Below, one piece after another: positions 55,585-64,000 of a DNA stretch of 64,000 nt. The notes beneath the pieces are model-generated. The model was not told where the DNA came from and searched no databases. It worked only from the letters and a program-made list of their open reading frames with translations. Where the stretch lies: contig NZ_SZQJ01000004.1 of the NCBI RefSeq assembly GCF_013369335.1, positions 434,001 to 498,000 on the forward strand, given 5' to 3'. The number at the start of each line of letters is the position of its first letter. Position 1 is the first letter of the stretch. Source of the DNA: Vibrio sp. JPW-9-11-11. GTDB taxonomy: Bacteria; Pseudomonadota; Gammaproteobacteria; Enterobacterales; Vibrionaceae. Made by a program: the position numbers and the translations under genes.

Positions 55585-58255
55585 AGGTGAGAGTTCCTTG
55601 CTCATCGACAGAGACTGCGATTTGCGTGTGTGAATCATCCTTGTCGTGCACCAATAGCTGAGTCGATAGCTGAGGTAGCAATTGACGGTTGATCACTGCA
55701 TCAATGTTGCGCGCCCCTGTTTCTGCAAGACGGCAGTTACCCAATACAAACTCAACTAAGCTCTCTTCGTAGCTCAAAGACAACTTATGGTGGCTTTGTA
55801 AACGCTGAGAAACTTTGTTCAGCTTGTGGTGAATAATTTCTGTCATTGCTTCATCAGACAGCGGAACAAACGGAAGCACAGACATACGTGCCAACAGCGC
55901 CGGTTTGAAGTGTTGGTTCAAAGTAGGGCGGATAGCTTCTGCGATGATGTTTGCATCGATGTCTTTTGATTGATGAACCAAAGATTCAATCTCATGCGTT
56001 GCAAGGTTACTGGTCATGATGATCAGCGTGTTCTTGAAGTCGATGGTTCGGCCTTCGCCGTCGTTCAGCGTACCCTTATCGAACACTTGGTAGAACAGGT
56101 TCAACACTTCAGGGTCGGCTTTTTCCACTTCATCAAGAAGTACAACAGAATATGGACGTTGACGAACCGCTTCTGTCAGCATGCCGCCTTCTCCGTAACC
56201 TACGTAACCTGGAGGTGAACCGATTAGGCGAGATACGGTGTGCTTCTCTTGGAACTCAGACATGTTGATGGTCGTCATAAAGCGCTCGCCACCAAACATT
56301 TGATCAGCAATCGCACGAGCTGTCTCGGTTTTACCCACACCACTTGGGCCAACCAGAAGGAATACGCCTGTCGGTGCGTCTGGGTTACCTAGGCCGGCTT
56401 TTGCGGTTTGAATGCCTTCAGACAGTGCATCGATAGCGTATTCTTGGCCTTTGATGCACTGTGTTAGGCTTCCTTTCAGTTTTAGCGTGGTTTCTGCTTC
56501 GTCTTGAAGCATCTTACCCATTGGAATACCAGTCCAATCCGAGATCACGTGGCTGACTTCATCTGGGCCCACTTCAAAGTGAACCAATGGATTGTCATTG
56601 CGGATCGCGTCTAACTGTTCTTGGCAGGCTGAAATCGCAATGCGAACCGCTTCTTCATTCATTTCTGCATATGGAGAAACGTCTTGATCTTGTTCTGAAT
56701 CTTCGTCTGCAGCAAGCTCTTCTTCATTTGTTTCGCCAAAGACCAGTTCATGCAAGCGAGAGCGTAGCGCAATCATCTCTTGGATCTGCTCTTTTTCTTT
56801 GCGCCATTGCGCTTCTTGTTCTGCTAGCTCTTCTTTCGTTGTTTCCATTGCCAGTTTTAGGTCTGGAATATTAGCAAGGCTGTGCTTATCGCCAGTTTGC
56901 TGCAGAGCATCACGCTCAAGTGCTTCAAGCTCGCGCTGTTGAGCTGCAAGTTCTTGTTGCAGTGTCTCTACAGAAGCAGGAATGGCATTAAGGCTGATGT
57001 TCACTCGTGCACAGGCCGTATCTAGTACATCGATCGCTTTATCTGGCAGTTGACGACCAGATATGTAACGAGCAGAAAGTGCTGCCGCAGCAGTGATAGC
57101 ATCGTCACGCACGTAAACGTTATGTGATTTTTCATAAGCAGGGCGCAGACCACGAATGATTAGTGCAGCTTGTTCTGGTGATGGTTCGTCAAGTTTGACT
57201 AACTGGAAACGACGTGCCAAAGCTGGATCTTTTTCGAAGTACTTTTTGTACTCAGACCAAGTAGTTGCTGCAATCGTTTTTACTTCGCCACGTGCTAGTG
57301 CCGGTTTTAGCAAGTTAGCTGCATCGCTTCCACCAGCTTGGTTACCACCACCAACAAGAGTGTGTGCTTCATCGATGAAGAGAATGATTGGTGTCGGGGA
57401 ATTTTTTACCTCATCCAAAACGGCATTCAGACGTTTTTCGAACTCACCTTTTACGCTAGCGCCTGCTTGCAGAAGGCCCATATCAAGGCCATAAAGCTCA
57501 ACGCCCTTCAAATTATCTGGCACATCGCCTTGTACGATTTTTAGTGCTAACCCCTCAACTACGGCAGTTTTACCAACACCAGGTTCGCCTACCGCGATTG
57601 GGTTGTTTTTACGGCGACGAGCAAGAATGTCCACGATTTGGCGGATTTCTTGGTCGCGGCAGAAAACAGGGTCGATTTCGCCTTTGCGTGCTTTACCAGT
57701 GAAGTCGGTTGTGAATTTGCTCAATGCAGATCCATCTTCACGTGCTTGCGTTGTTTCTGAAGTGGCCACTTGGGCTTCAATTGAATGGCTGGTGAGCTCT
57801 GCAAAGTTACGCTTTAGGCTGTCTGGGTTGACGGCTTCGAGGATCGACGCATAGCCGTGTTGTCCGTAGCGTAGTGGGTTACTGACTAAAGTAAGAAGTA
57901 GAGCACCGGATCGGATTTGTGTTTCGGAAAGATCTAAAGAAGAAACTAACCAGCTTTCTTGTAACCATTCGATCAGTAGAGCAGAAAAAACGGGTTTACT
58001 GCCATTGCCATTGGAATTGCTGTCGAGAGATGAACGAACTGATTGTCTCAATAAATTCTCAGAACAATCAAAATGACTTAATAAGACGTCAAAATCACTA
58101 TTTGGCCTTTCTAATAGACTCAGTAGGTAATGCTCAATTTGAACTTCGTTTGCTTTTTCAGAGACCGCTAGCGCAGCAGCATCTTCTAATGCGACTTTAG
58201 CTATTGGGTGTAGACGTTGAATTAATGAAGAAAGATTTATATTAATCATGGTCAT
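55571..58255 (-). CDS. tssH: ClpV (TssH), T6SS sheath-recycling AAA+ ATPase
   Basis: Protein of 894 residues, the ClpV size. Two AAA+ modules: D1 Walker A GEPGVGKT (near 222) with Walker [10 protein letters not shown]2 Walker A GPSGVGKT (near 635) with [13 protein letters not shown] ClpV/ClpB-type coiled-coil middle domain lies at about 410-545. The N-terminal domain ([21 protein letters not shown]) is the ClpV sheath-binding part rather than the ClpA/ClpB N domain. It disassembles contracted TssB-TssC sheaths. I chose ATG 58255 ([10 protein letters not shown]); ATG 58249 is equally possible; the TTG at 58294 is unlikely. Confidence 0.95.
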   Translation of the reverse strand: MTMININLSSLIQRLHPIAKVALEDAAALAVSEKANEVQIEHYLLSLLERPNSDFDVLLSHFDCSENLLRQSVRSSLDSNSNGNGSKPVFSALLIEWLQESWLVSSLDLSETQIRSGALLLTLVSNPLRYGQHGYASILEAVNPDSLKRNFAELTSHSIEAQVATSETTQAREDGSALSKFTTDFTGKARKGEIDPVFCRDQEIRQIVDILARRRKNNPIAVGEPGVGKTAVVEGLALKIVQGDVPDNLKGVELYGLDMGLLQAGASVKGEFEKRLNAVLDEVKNSPTPIILFIDEAHTLVGGGNQAGGSDAANLLKPALARGEVKTIAATTWSEYKKYFEKDPALARRFQLVKLDEPSPEQAALIIRGLRPAYEKSHNVYVRDDAITAAAALSARYISGRQLPDKAIDVLDTACARVNISLNAIPASVETLQQELAAQQRELEALERDALQQTGDKHSLANIPDLKLAMETTKEELAEQEAQWRKEKEQIQEMIALRSRLHELVFGETNEEELAADEDSEQDQDVSPYAEMNEEAVRIAISACQEQLDAIRNDNPLVHFEVGPDEVSHVISDWTGIPMGKMLQDEAETTLKLKGSLTQCIKGQEYAIDALSEGIQTAKAGLGNPDAPTGVFLLVGPSGVGKTETARAIADQMFGGERFMTTINMSEFQEKHTVSRLIGSPPGYVGYGEGGMLTEAVRQRPYSVVLLDEVEKADPEVLNLFYQVFDKGTLNDGEGRTIDFKNTLIIMTSNLATHEIESLVHQSKDIDANIIAEAIRPTLNQHFKPALLARMSVLPFVPLSDEAMTEIIHHKLNKVSQRLQSHHKLSLSYEESLVEFVLGNCRLAETGARNIDAVINRQLLPQLSTQLLVHDKDDSHTQIAVSVDEQGTLTYAFS

Positions 58256-58286
58256 ATTGTTAGTTAGAGAAAAGATATAGCCTACA

Positions 58287-58292
58287 TTATAC
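58287..58292 (-). promoter_or_regulatory. Candidate -10 of the clpV-vasH operon
   Basis: Minus-strand TATAAT about 32 bases before the clpV ATG. The -35 region is AT-rich and not convincing. Confidence 0.35.
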
Positions 58293-58294
58293 AA

Positions 58295-58703
58295 AAGTTA
58301 ATATTTGTCTTTCTTTATTGTGATATTTTGCCTAGCGTTTTTTGGTGATTTTTATATGTTTAACAGGGTTTTTGATTGAAATAATAATCCCTTGTTTGTT
58401 TTTTAGAATGTAATTGCTGACATTTTTACTAAATGGGTAGTCTAATTGACTTATTTTTAAATAAAATTAGTGGTTATTTTCACTTTCTAGGTAAAATCAA
58501 TTTATTATCATACTTGCTCAACTTTTTGTTTTTTTATCCAATAAGTTGTAATTAACAAACTAGATATTAATTGCGATTTTAATATAAGTGATTGTATTTT
58601 AAGTGTTTTAATAGTTGGCATGGAGTTTGAATAGTACTAACCAGTCGCGGTGATAAGCGATTTGGTGATTTAACAAATTTAGATTTTAAAAAAGGAAATA
58701 GCG
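58295..58703. promoter_or_regulatory. Divergent clpV-hcp control region
   Basis: 409 bases, strongly AT-rich, with no gene. It holds the sigma-54 site for hcp (58616-58631). No clear activator palindrome was found. The AT-richness would suit H-NS-type silencing, which is inference. Confidence 0.6.
58616..58631 (+). promoter_or_regulatory. Sigma-54 promoter of hcp
   Basis: TGGCATGGAGTTTGAA: -24 element TGGCATG and -12 element TTGA at the right spacing (consensus TGGCAYG-N4-TTGCW; the GC of the -12 is GA). The predicted start near 58642 gives a 60-base leader before hcp. A sigma-54 activator gene lies 3 kb away. Confidence 0.7.
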
Positions 58704-59222
58704 ATGCCAACTCCAGCATATATGTCTATCAACGGTGAAACTCAAGGTCACATTACTAAAGATACTTACTCTGCAGATTCTGTAGGTAACACTTGGCAAG
58801 AAGCTCACGTTGACGAGTTCCTAGTGCAAGAGCTTGACCACGTGCTAACTGTTCCACGTGACCCACAAAGTGGCCAGCCTACAGGTCAGCGTGTACACCG
58901 CCCAGTAGTTGTAACTAAAGTTCAAGACCGTTCTTCTCCGCTTCTGTTCAACGCACTTGTATCTGGCGAGAAACTACCTGAGTGTGTAATTCGTTTTTAC
59001 CGCACGTCAGTGCAAGGTAAGCAAGAGCACTACTACTCAATCAAATTGATTGATGCTCTACTAGTTGATATTCAAACTCGTATGAACCACTGCCAAGATG
59101 CAGCAACGGCTGACCGCGTGACAGAAGAAGTACTTAAGTTCACTTACCGCGCAATTGAAGTGACTCACGAAAACTGTGGTACAGCGGGTAACGACGACTG
59201 GCGTGCTCCACGCGAAGCATAA
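58704..59222 (+). CDS. hcp: Hcp (TssD), T6SS inner-tube protein
   Basis: Protein of 172 residues starting MPTPAYMSINGETQG, very close to V. cholerae Hcp (MPTPCYISIEGQTQG). Also conserved: VPRDPQSGQPTGQRVHRP and the RFYRTSVQGKQEHYYSIKL segment. It stacks as hexameric rings to form the T6SS tube and carries effectors. A clear AAAAAAGGAAATAGCG ribosome site precedes the ATG. It follows a sigma-54 promoter and is separated from vgrG by a strong hairpin, so it can be made in excess. Confidence 0.98.
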   Translation: MPTPAYMSINGETQGHITKDTYSADSVGNTWQEAHVDEFLVQELDHVLTVPRDPQSGQPTGQRVHRPVVVTKVQDRSSPLLFNALVSGEKLPECVIRFYRTSVQGKQEHYYSIKLIDALLVDIQTRMNHCQDAATADRVTEEVLKFTYRAIEVTHENCGTAGNDDWRAPREA

Positions 59223-59243
59223 TCGCTTTTCGTGCAAAGATTC

Positions 59244-59265
59244 AGGGCCAACATTTGTTGGCCCT
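59244..59265 (+). terminator. Intercistronic hairpin between hcp and vgrG
   Basis: Perfect 9-bp stem AGGGCCAAC / GTTGGCCCT with ATTT loop, followed by AATTCCATTATTTG rather than a pure T run. It is likely a partial terminator or RNase barrier that makes hcp mRNA more abundant than vgrG mRNA. Confidence 0.65.
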
Positions 59266-59294
59266 AATTCCATTATTTGTATCAGGTAAAAGAT

Positions 59295-61373
59295 ATGGTG
59301 AATGACGTAGAATTTAAATTTGAAGTGCCTGGATGTGGGCATGAATTTCGGGTCGAAAGTTTTCAGGTAACCGAAGAACTATCCAAACCTTTTCACATCA
59401 GTCTGTCATTACTTTCACTTGATCCAGATATTTCGTTCGATACTCTTATTCGCAAAGCAGGTTCGTTAACCCTTTATGGTCAAGGGGTTGGGGCTGCTCG
59501 TGTTTTTAATGGTGTCGTCAATGAAGTGCGTTACCTTGGATCTGGTCGTCGATTCTCTCGCTATCAGTTGGTGTTAGTGCCACAAGCTTGGTTCTTATCA
59601 CAGCGCCAAGATTGTCGTATTTTTCAACAAAAATCAGCGTCAGATATTATTACCGAAGTTCTCGATGATGGCTCCGTTACAGATTACCGCCTTGAACTAT
59701 CGGGTATGTATCCTGCCAAAGAATACGTCTTGCAGTATCGTGAGTCTGACCTTCATTTCGTACAACGAATAATGGCAGAACACGGTATGTGGTACTATTT
59801 TGAGCATACCGATACTAACCATACTATGGTAATTGTCGATAGCAACGATGCTATCCCTCCGCTTTTAAGTACTCCGTTGAACTCATCTTATCTAGGGCCA
59901 GTTGTTTATCACTCCGATGGTGGCGGTGTCGCAGATAGGGAACATATTACCGATCTCGAACTAGTGAATAGAGTGCGTACGGGTCAGGTAACCTATACCG
60001 ATTACAACTACGAACACCCTAAAATTCCTCAGGAAATGACCAGTGCCGGTGATTTGGACCAGGACCTTAAGCAATTTGACTATCCTGGACGCTATTTTGA
60101 CCCAGCCATGGGGCAGGTGAGAACGACAGAATGGATGTCTGAACAGATTGTAGATAACCAACAGGTAGAAGCAAGTAGTGATGTGATGCGCTTCGTGTCA
60201 GGTTATAGCTTTAACATTGATGAGCACCCTCGTGCTGAACTAAACCGTGATTACATCATGTTATCTGTTGTTCATACAGGGCAAGATCCACAAGTACATG
60301 AAGATGAGACAAGTGGTATGCCTACAACATACTACAACCATTTTTCATGTATTCCACGTGACGTGGTGTTCAAAGCACCGAAACTCTCGGCCCCGATAGT
60401 CGATGGCCCACAAACGGCAGTAGTTGTAGGCCCAGCTGGCGAAGAGATCTACACGGATAAGCTTGGTCGAATAAAAGTCCAGTTTCACTGGGATCGATAT
60501 GGTGAGAATGATGAGAACTCAAGTTGCTGGATCCGTGTTAGTCAGTCGATGGCTGCACCAACCTGGGGTGCAGTATACCTGCCGCGTATCGGACACGAAG
60601 TTGTCGTCACCTTCTTAGAAGGCGATCCAGATCGACCACTAGTAACGGGTGCGGTATACAATGGCCTTCATTTTCCTCCGTACTCTTTGCCAGAGAACAA
60701 AACACGTACCACATTCCGCACTCAGACACATAAAGGGAGTGGGTACAACGAGCTAAGTTTTGAAGATGAAGCGAATCAAGAAGAAGTATATATCCATGCT
60801 CAAAAGGATATGTCGACAAAGGTACTTAACAATCGTTATCGAGATATAGGGCAAGATGAGTTCCTAAAAGTTGGTCGGCACCAAACAAATGATGTCCACG
60901 GTGATCATAAAGAAACCATTGATGGTCACAAAACGACTCAGGTTAATAGCACTTTCACTGAGACTGTTGAGCAGGATGTCAAGGTGACATACAACGCCAA
61001 CGAAACTCAATATGTGAAGAATAACTCTGACTTAGAAATCGGAGACAACCGCACTACCAAGATTGGCAAAAATGACGATCTTGATGTAGGTGAGAACAGC
61101 AATTTAAATGTTGGTGCTTCGAAAAACTCTGATGTTGGTGCGGATGACAATCAAACGGTTGGTGGTAACTTAACGGTTTCTGTGAAAGGTAATACTTCGT
61201 ACAAAGCTGATGGGGCAACGCAAATAATCAGTGGCGAAAAAATCGTATTGAAAACAGGAGGCTCCTCTTTGGTCATGAATAGTGATGGTTCAATTAAATT
61301 GACAGGCTCTGCAATCACCATTGAAGGCAGCGATAAAGTTGTAGTGAAAGGTGGCAACGTAGCGATAAATTAA
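59295..61373 (+). CDS. vgrG: VgrG (TssI), T6SS spike protein
   Basis: Protein of 692 residues, a standard VgrG without an effector extension. gp27-like part at about 1-380 (FHISLSLLSLDPDISFDTLIRK; VLQYRESDLHFVQRIMAEHGMWYYFEH), gp5 OB-fold at about 385-470 (IYTDKLGRIKVQFHWDRYGENDENSSCWIRV), then a needle with repeated beta-prism segments (NRTTKIGKNDDLDVGENSNL), ending KGGNVAIN. I start it at ATG 59295, after AGGTAAAAGAT; a TTG 18 bases upstream is unlikely. It shares one base with the next gene (TAATG). Confidence 0.97.
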   Translation: MVNDVEFKFEVPGCGHEFRVESFQVTEELSKPFHISLSLLSLDPDISFDTLIRKAGSLTLYGQGVGAARVFNGVVNEVRYLGSGRRFSRYQLVLVPQAWFLSQRQDCRIFQQKSASDIITEVLDDGSVTDYRLELSGMYPAKEYVLQYRESDLHFVQRIMAEHGMWYYFEHTDTNHTMVIVDSNDAIPPLLSTPLNSSYLGPVVYHSDGGGVADREHITDLELVNRVRTGQVTYTDYNYEHPKIPQEMTSAGDLDQDLKQFDYPGRYFDPAMGQVRTTEWMSEQIVDNQQVEASSDVMRFVSGYSFNIDEHPRAELNRDYIMLSVVHTGQDPQVHEDETSGMPTTYYNHFSCIPRDVVFKAPKLSAPIVDGPQTAVVVGPAGEEIYTDKLGRIKVQFHWDRYGENDENSSCWIRVSQSMAAPTWGAVYLPRIGHEVVVTFLEGDPDRPLVTGAVYNGLHFPPYSLPENKTRTTFRTQTHKGSGYNELSFEDEANQEEVYIHAQKDMSTKVLNNRYRDIGQDEFLKVGRHQTNDVHGDHKETIDGHKTTQVNSTFTETVEQDVKVTYNANETQYVKNNSDLEIGDNRTTKIGKNDDLDVGENSNLNVGASKNSDVGADDNQTVGGNLTVSVKGNTSYKADGATQIISGEKIVLKTGGSSLVMNSDGSIKLTGSAITIEGSDKVVVKGGNVAIN

Positions 61374-61858
61374 TGATGGAAAAACAACGTACTCATGTAG
61401 AAACCATCACCGAGCAGCAAGCCAAATCAACGGCTTGCTTTTCGCGTTTTGGAACCATAGTCGCGATTAATAAATCGACGAATAGTGTCCGAGTTGAATT
61501 TGAAGGTAACCCATTTAATCAGCCACTGACCGCACGATTGGGCCGGGCTTTTCGTAGCAGTGAGCTGCAAATGGCGATCGACAACCAACTGAGCTGTCGC
61601 ATCGAATTTTTGAATGATGATTTGGGCTTACCTTTAGTGACGGACATTTTTTTCTCGATCCTTGAAGAATCAGAAGAGTTTATCTTGCGGGCTAAGAAAA
61701 TGGTGATAGAGACAGAACAGGAGTTAATTGTCAAAAGTGGTGAAACGCAAACACGCTACAGCGGGCGTGATGGGCGGATTACAACCAAGGCCAAGTATGT
61801 CACTTCTCAAGCAGAAAAAGCCCAGAAAATTCAAGGTGGAACGATAGCTATTAACTGA
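61373..61858 (+). CDS. DUF6484 T6SS-associated protein
   Basis: Protein of 161 residues. An OB-fold-like beta region (about 25-90: GTIVAINKSTNSVRVEFEGNP, then ARLGRAF) is followed by a repetitive beta tail ending QKIQGGTIAIN, resembling the end of VgrG. This is the DUF6484 pattern, found in T6SS clusters beside vgrG. It may assist spike assembly or effector loading; the precise role is unknown. The start may be ATG 61373 or ATG 61376, the first overlapping the vgrG stop by one base. Confidence 0.75.
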   Translation: MMEKQRTHVETITEQQAKSTACFSRFGTIVAINKSTNSVRVEFEGNPFNQPLTARLGRAFRSSELQMAIDNQLSCRIEFLNDDLGLPLVTDIFFSILEESEEFILRAKKMVIETEQELIVKSGETQTRYSGRDGRITTKAKYVTSQAEKAQKIQGGTIAIN

Positions 61859-61897
61859 TAGCCATCGCATTGTTATGTGTCAAATACGGAAAAGTAG

Positions 61898-63217
61898 ATG
61901 CGAGAAAGAATCGGTGCTGAGCAGCTAAATACTCCTATTACGAACCAAGAAATTGATATAGCGCTAGAAAATTCAGAGCGAACAATCGAAGAGCTTTCTG
62001 CCCTGCCTGAGGCATGGGTTTGCTTTTGTAATGAAAAGCTGTTGCTGGCTTCAGAGAGTCTAGGGTTTCTTCTTAGGCAACGAGTACAAATATATAAACA
62101 GGGATATCCAAGCCGAAACAATACTTATTTGAATCTAATTGAGCGACAAATTGAAGAGCTCAAGCAAGTTTACATATCTTTCTATCGATTGGCCCCTGGC
62201 TTAATACATCAACAAAAGGATGTTGAGCCTAACATCTATACATGGCTGATGTTTCAAAATGAGTTTTGTGATGACCTAGATAATCTGCTCAGTGGCGTGC
62301 GCTATCTTGATGAGCTTGATACAACCACCGCGACGCTTATTGTTGCTCACTCGTCATTTTCTTCATTAGATAACGTATTAGCAGACCTTATAGAAGGAAA
62401 TTCAAAGTCGGCCCCCCTCTATTTTGAATGCTTGCGCTTACGTCAGACTTTGAGTGTTGGGTTGATTAAGCATTGGTACAAAACGGGGCGCATCAATGCT
62501 GAGCAGGCTTTTCCTACTCTTGCATTACAAGATGTGGAAGAAGGGATTAGCTGGCTCAACGAAAATGCGCAAGGTGACGATTATCTATTTGAGCGGTTAA
62601 TTACTAAAGGTGATAGAAGTACCTGGTTTCGAAGGTACTTTGGTACTGAAGTTCAGCATATTTCCTCATCAAAAACCAAAACGTTCGCGAAACTTCTCGA
62701 GATCAAAGAGTTAATGGAGTTTGATGTTGAGTCCCCACTGGCACATATCGACTTTGTTTTAAGTGGAGACTGTAGACTGGTATTAACAGTGATTGAGAAC
62801 TTAGAACACCTTGACGACCATCAATATGAACTTTGGCTGGAGGCTCTATATGTCGTTTATGGTGCTCTACTCCCGATTAGGCCAAGAGACTTAGGCATTG
62901 AGTATGATCGGCATCAGGCACTCGATTTGTTGAATGAATGGGTTACGAAAGGTAAGCACATGCAAAACTCACCGAGTAGGCTCGGTTACGCATTAAATTT
63001 CGATACGACACTTACAGCACTGCAAGACTCTAACATTAGCTTTGTATTCCGTGAGTGGCTATGGCAACAGCTGTGCATTCAGTCAAGAGCTTACGTTCCT
63101 TGGAATATGGTGATGCCTGTCCATCAGCAAGATTGGAATTTTCGTAACTTTAAAGCAACGCCTTCGGTGAGTGAGCGCTTCAACTTAAGGAGTAGCAATG
63201 CAGTTGTGGGATATTGA
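61898..63217 (+). CDS. Uncharacterised T6SS cluster protein, 439 residues
   Basis: I do not recognise a defined family. It is helical, acidic and soluble, with no signal peptide or membrane helix. N-terminal half PEAWVCFCNEKLLLASESLGFLL and LIERQIEELKQVYISFYR; C-terminal half rich in Leu/Trp helices (LWLEALYVVYGALLPIRPRD, REWLWQQLCIQSRAYVPW). The position between vgrG-DUF6484 and the DUF2169 adaptor gene, with a 20-base overlap into the latter, suggests an adaptor or accessory for effector loading. Some T6SS clusters carry HEAT-like proteins here, but I cannot confirm such repeats. Confidence 0.6.
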   Translation: MRERIGAEQLNTPITNQEIDIALENSERTIEELSALPEAWVCFCNEKLLLASESLGFLLRQRVQIYKQGYPSRNNTYLNLIERQIEELKQVYISFYRLAPGLIHQQKDVEPNIYTWLMFQNEFCDDLDNLLSGVRYLDELDTTTATLIVAHSSFSSLDNVLADLIEGNSKSAPLYFECLRLRQTLSVGLIKHWYKTGRINAEQAFPTLALQDVEEGISWLNENAQGDDYLFERLITKGDRSTWFRRYFGTEVQHISSSKTKTFAKLLEIKELMEFDVESPLAHIDFVLSGDCRLVLTVIENLEHLDDHQYELWLEALYVVYGALLPIRPRDLGIEYDRHQALDLLNEWVTKGKHMQNSPSRLGYALNFDTTLTALQDSNISFVFREWLWQQLCIQSRAYVPWNMVMPVHQQDWNFRNFKATPSVSERFNLRSSNAVVGY

Positions 63218-64000
63218 ACCGAATTCCGAAGTCACTGTGAAAGGGCGATTTCAACGTGATGAACAAGGGAATGAAGTTTGGGTCGTGGTAGGAAAAAGAA
63301 CCTGGCAATGGGATGGAAGTCGTTGGTGCGAACTGGAACAAAGCGAGATCTTTGATGACCCACAGTATATAGGTGAGCCTGGGTTTTCCGCCATGAAGGT
63401 TGACCATGAGTTTGCGTACACCAAAAAGAATACCGATGTACTGGTTTTTGGCAAGGCGAGAAGTTACGCAAAAAAGCCGGTGACTTACCATGAGTGTCGA
63501 GTGCTCGTTGACGGTCACGTCGACAAAACTTTAGCTGTTCATGGAGATCGTATATGGGTTGAACATGGTGGTGGTATAACCTTAAGCAACCCCGTCCCTT
63601 TTGTTGAAAAAGACATTGATTATTCTTGTGCAATTGGGGGAGATATTCGTAATCGATTAGGTGGTGGTATCGCAGGTTCAAAGGAAGAACTACTTAAACA
63701 GAAAGTGCCCTCAGTGTTCTACCCAAAGGACGAATGGAGTGCGACTGGTTCGAAGGCTCGTGTCGCGGGTTTCGGCCCGTTACCACCTTTTTTTGAAACT
63801 CGCCAAAAGCTTGCAGGCACATTTGATGAGAACTGGGTCGAAAATCGTAAGCCGCTATTACCCCTAGATTTCAACCCACAGTTTTATCAGAGTGCTCCAC
63901 AAGATCAACAGTGCAAAGGTCACCTTATTGGGGGCGAACGTGTGATGATGAGTGGATTTTGTCATGATGACACGATCTCATTTCGTACTCCCAAAGACAG
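63198..64000 (+). CDS. DUF2169 T6SS adaptor protein, N-terminal part
   Basis: The open frame runs from ATG 63198 to the window end (267 codons, incomplete). It carries the DUF2169 hallmark GFGPLPPFFETRQKLAGTFD (about 190-209) and PLLPLDFNPQFYQSAPQDQQ (about 220-239). DUF2169 proteins act as adaptors or chaperones that load effectors onto VgrG or PAAR. The start lies 20 bases inside the end of the previous gene, with an AAGGAGTAGCA ribosome site. The C-terminal part and any effector gene lie beyond the window. Confidence 0.9.
   Translation, partial: MQLWDIEPNSEVTVKGRFQRDEQGNEVWVVVGKRTWQWDGSRWCELEQSEIFDDPQYIGEPGFSAMKVDHEFAYTKKNTDVLVFGKARSYAKKPVTYHECRVLVDGHVDKTLAVHGDRIWVEHGGGITLSNPVPFVEKDIDYSCAIGGDIRNRLGGGIAGSKEELLKQKVPSVFYPKDEWSATGSKARVAGFGPLPPFFETRQKLAGTFDENWVENRKPLLPLDFNPQFYQSAPQDQQCKGHLIGGERVMMSGFCHDDTISFRTPKD

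Noticed and set aside
1..64000. tRNA, rRNA, CRISPR array, insertion sequences, prophage genes
   Set aside because: No cloverleaf, rRNA-like segment, regular spaced repeat array, transposase or phage structural gene was seen.

Overview
The window is chromosomal DNA of a marine gammaproteobacterium, almost certainly a Vibrio or close relative. The evidence is a polar chemotaxis operon carrying parC and parP, Vibrio-type tandem fadL genes next to mlaA and fadIJ, a DUF2860 porin-like protein, and an Hcp very close to vibrio Hcp. No rRNA, tRNA, CRISPR, insertion sequence or prophage was seen.

Layout. 1-7.1 kb is the end of a chemotaxis operon (cheY tail, cheZ, cheA, cheB, parC, parP, cheW, a DUF2802 gene), closed by a terminator. 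7.2-14.3 kb is a complete, tightly overlapped System I cytochrome c maturation operon, ccmABCDEFGHI. 14.3-23.7 kb is a lipid block: mlaA, two divergent fadL-family porins, an ECF sigma factor with a DUF3379 putative anti-sigma factor, and the fadI-fadJ beta-oxidation operon, whose promoter carries both a PsrA-like and a FadR-like operator. A structured, terminator-ended RNA candidate lies between the sigma gene and fadI. 23.8-31.1 kb is housekeeping: nitroreductase, LysR regulator, RssB-like regulator, a 43-residue membrane protein, a DUF454 gene with an apparent non-AUG start, apt, dnaX with a frameshift site, ybaB and recR.

31.1-37.1 kb is all on the minus strand: an RstA/RstB-like two-component system followed by a DUF2860 outer-membrane protein and a lipoprotein that looks like a PKD domain plus a degenerate S41-protease fold; then a YkgJ-type cysteine cluster protein and an M23 endopeptidase. 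37.4-45.6 kb is one giant Ig-repeat lipoprotein gene of 2732 codons, whose last Ig-like repeat breaks off abruptly. After it comes a second small-RNA candidate with a recognisable promoter and terminator (about 45.80-45.94 kb).

46.3-64 kb is one end of a type VI secretion (T6SS) cluster. A three-gene operon (unknown 564-residue protein, lipoprotein, 1591-residue protein with an internal OmpA-like peptidoglycan-binding domain and no signal peptide) converges on a sigma-54 activator and clpV. Divergently, hcp starts behind a near-consensus sigma-54 promoter and is followed by vgrG, a DUF6484 gene, an unknown gene and a DUF2169 adaptor gene cut by the window end. The sheath, baseplate and membrane-complex genes are not in view and presumably lie beyond 64 kb. 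The regulator-promoter pair and the effector-loading genes make the T6SS block internally coherent. The best candidates for undescribed biology are the OmpA-domain three-gene module and the two structured RNA candidates.
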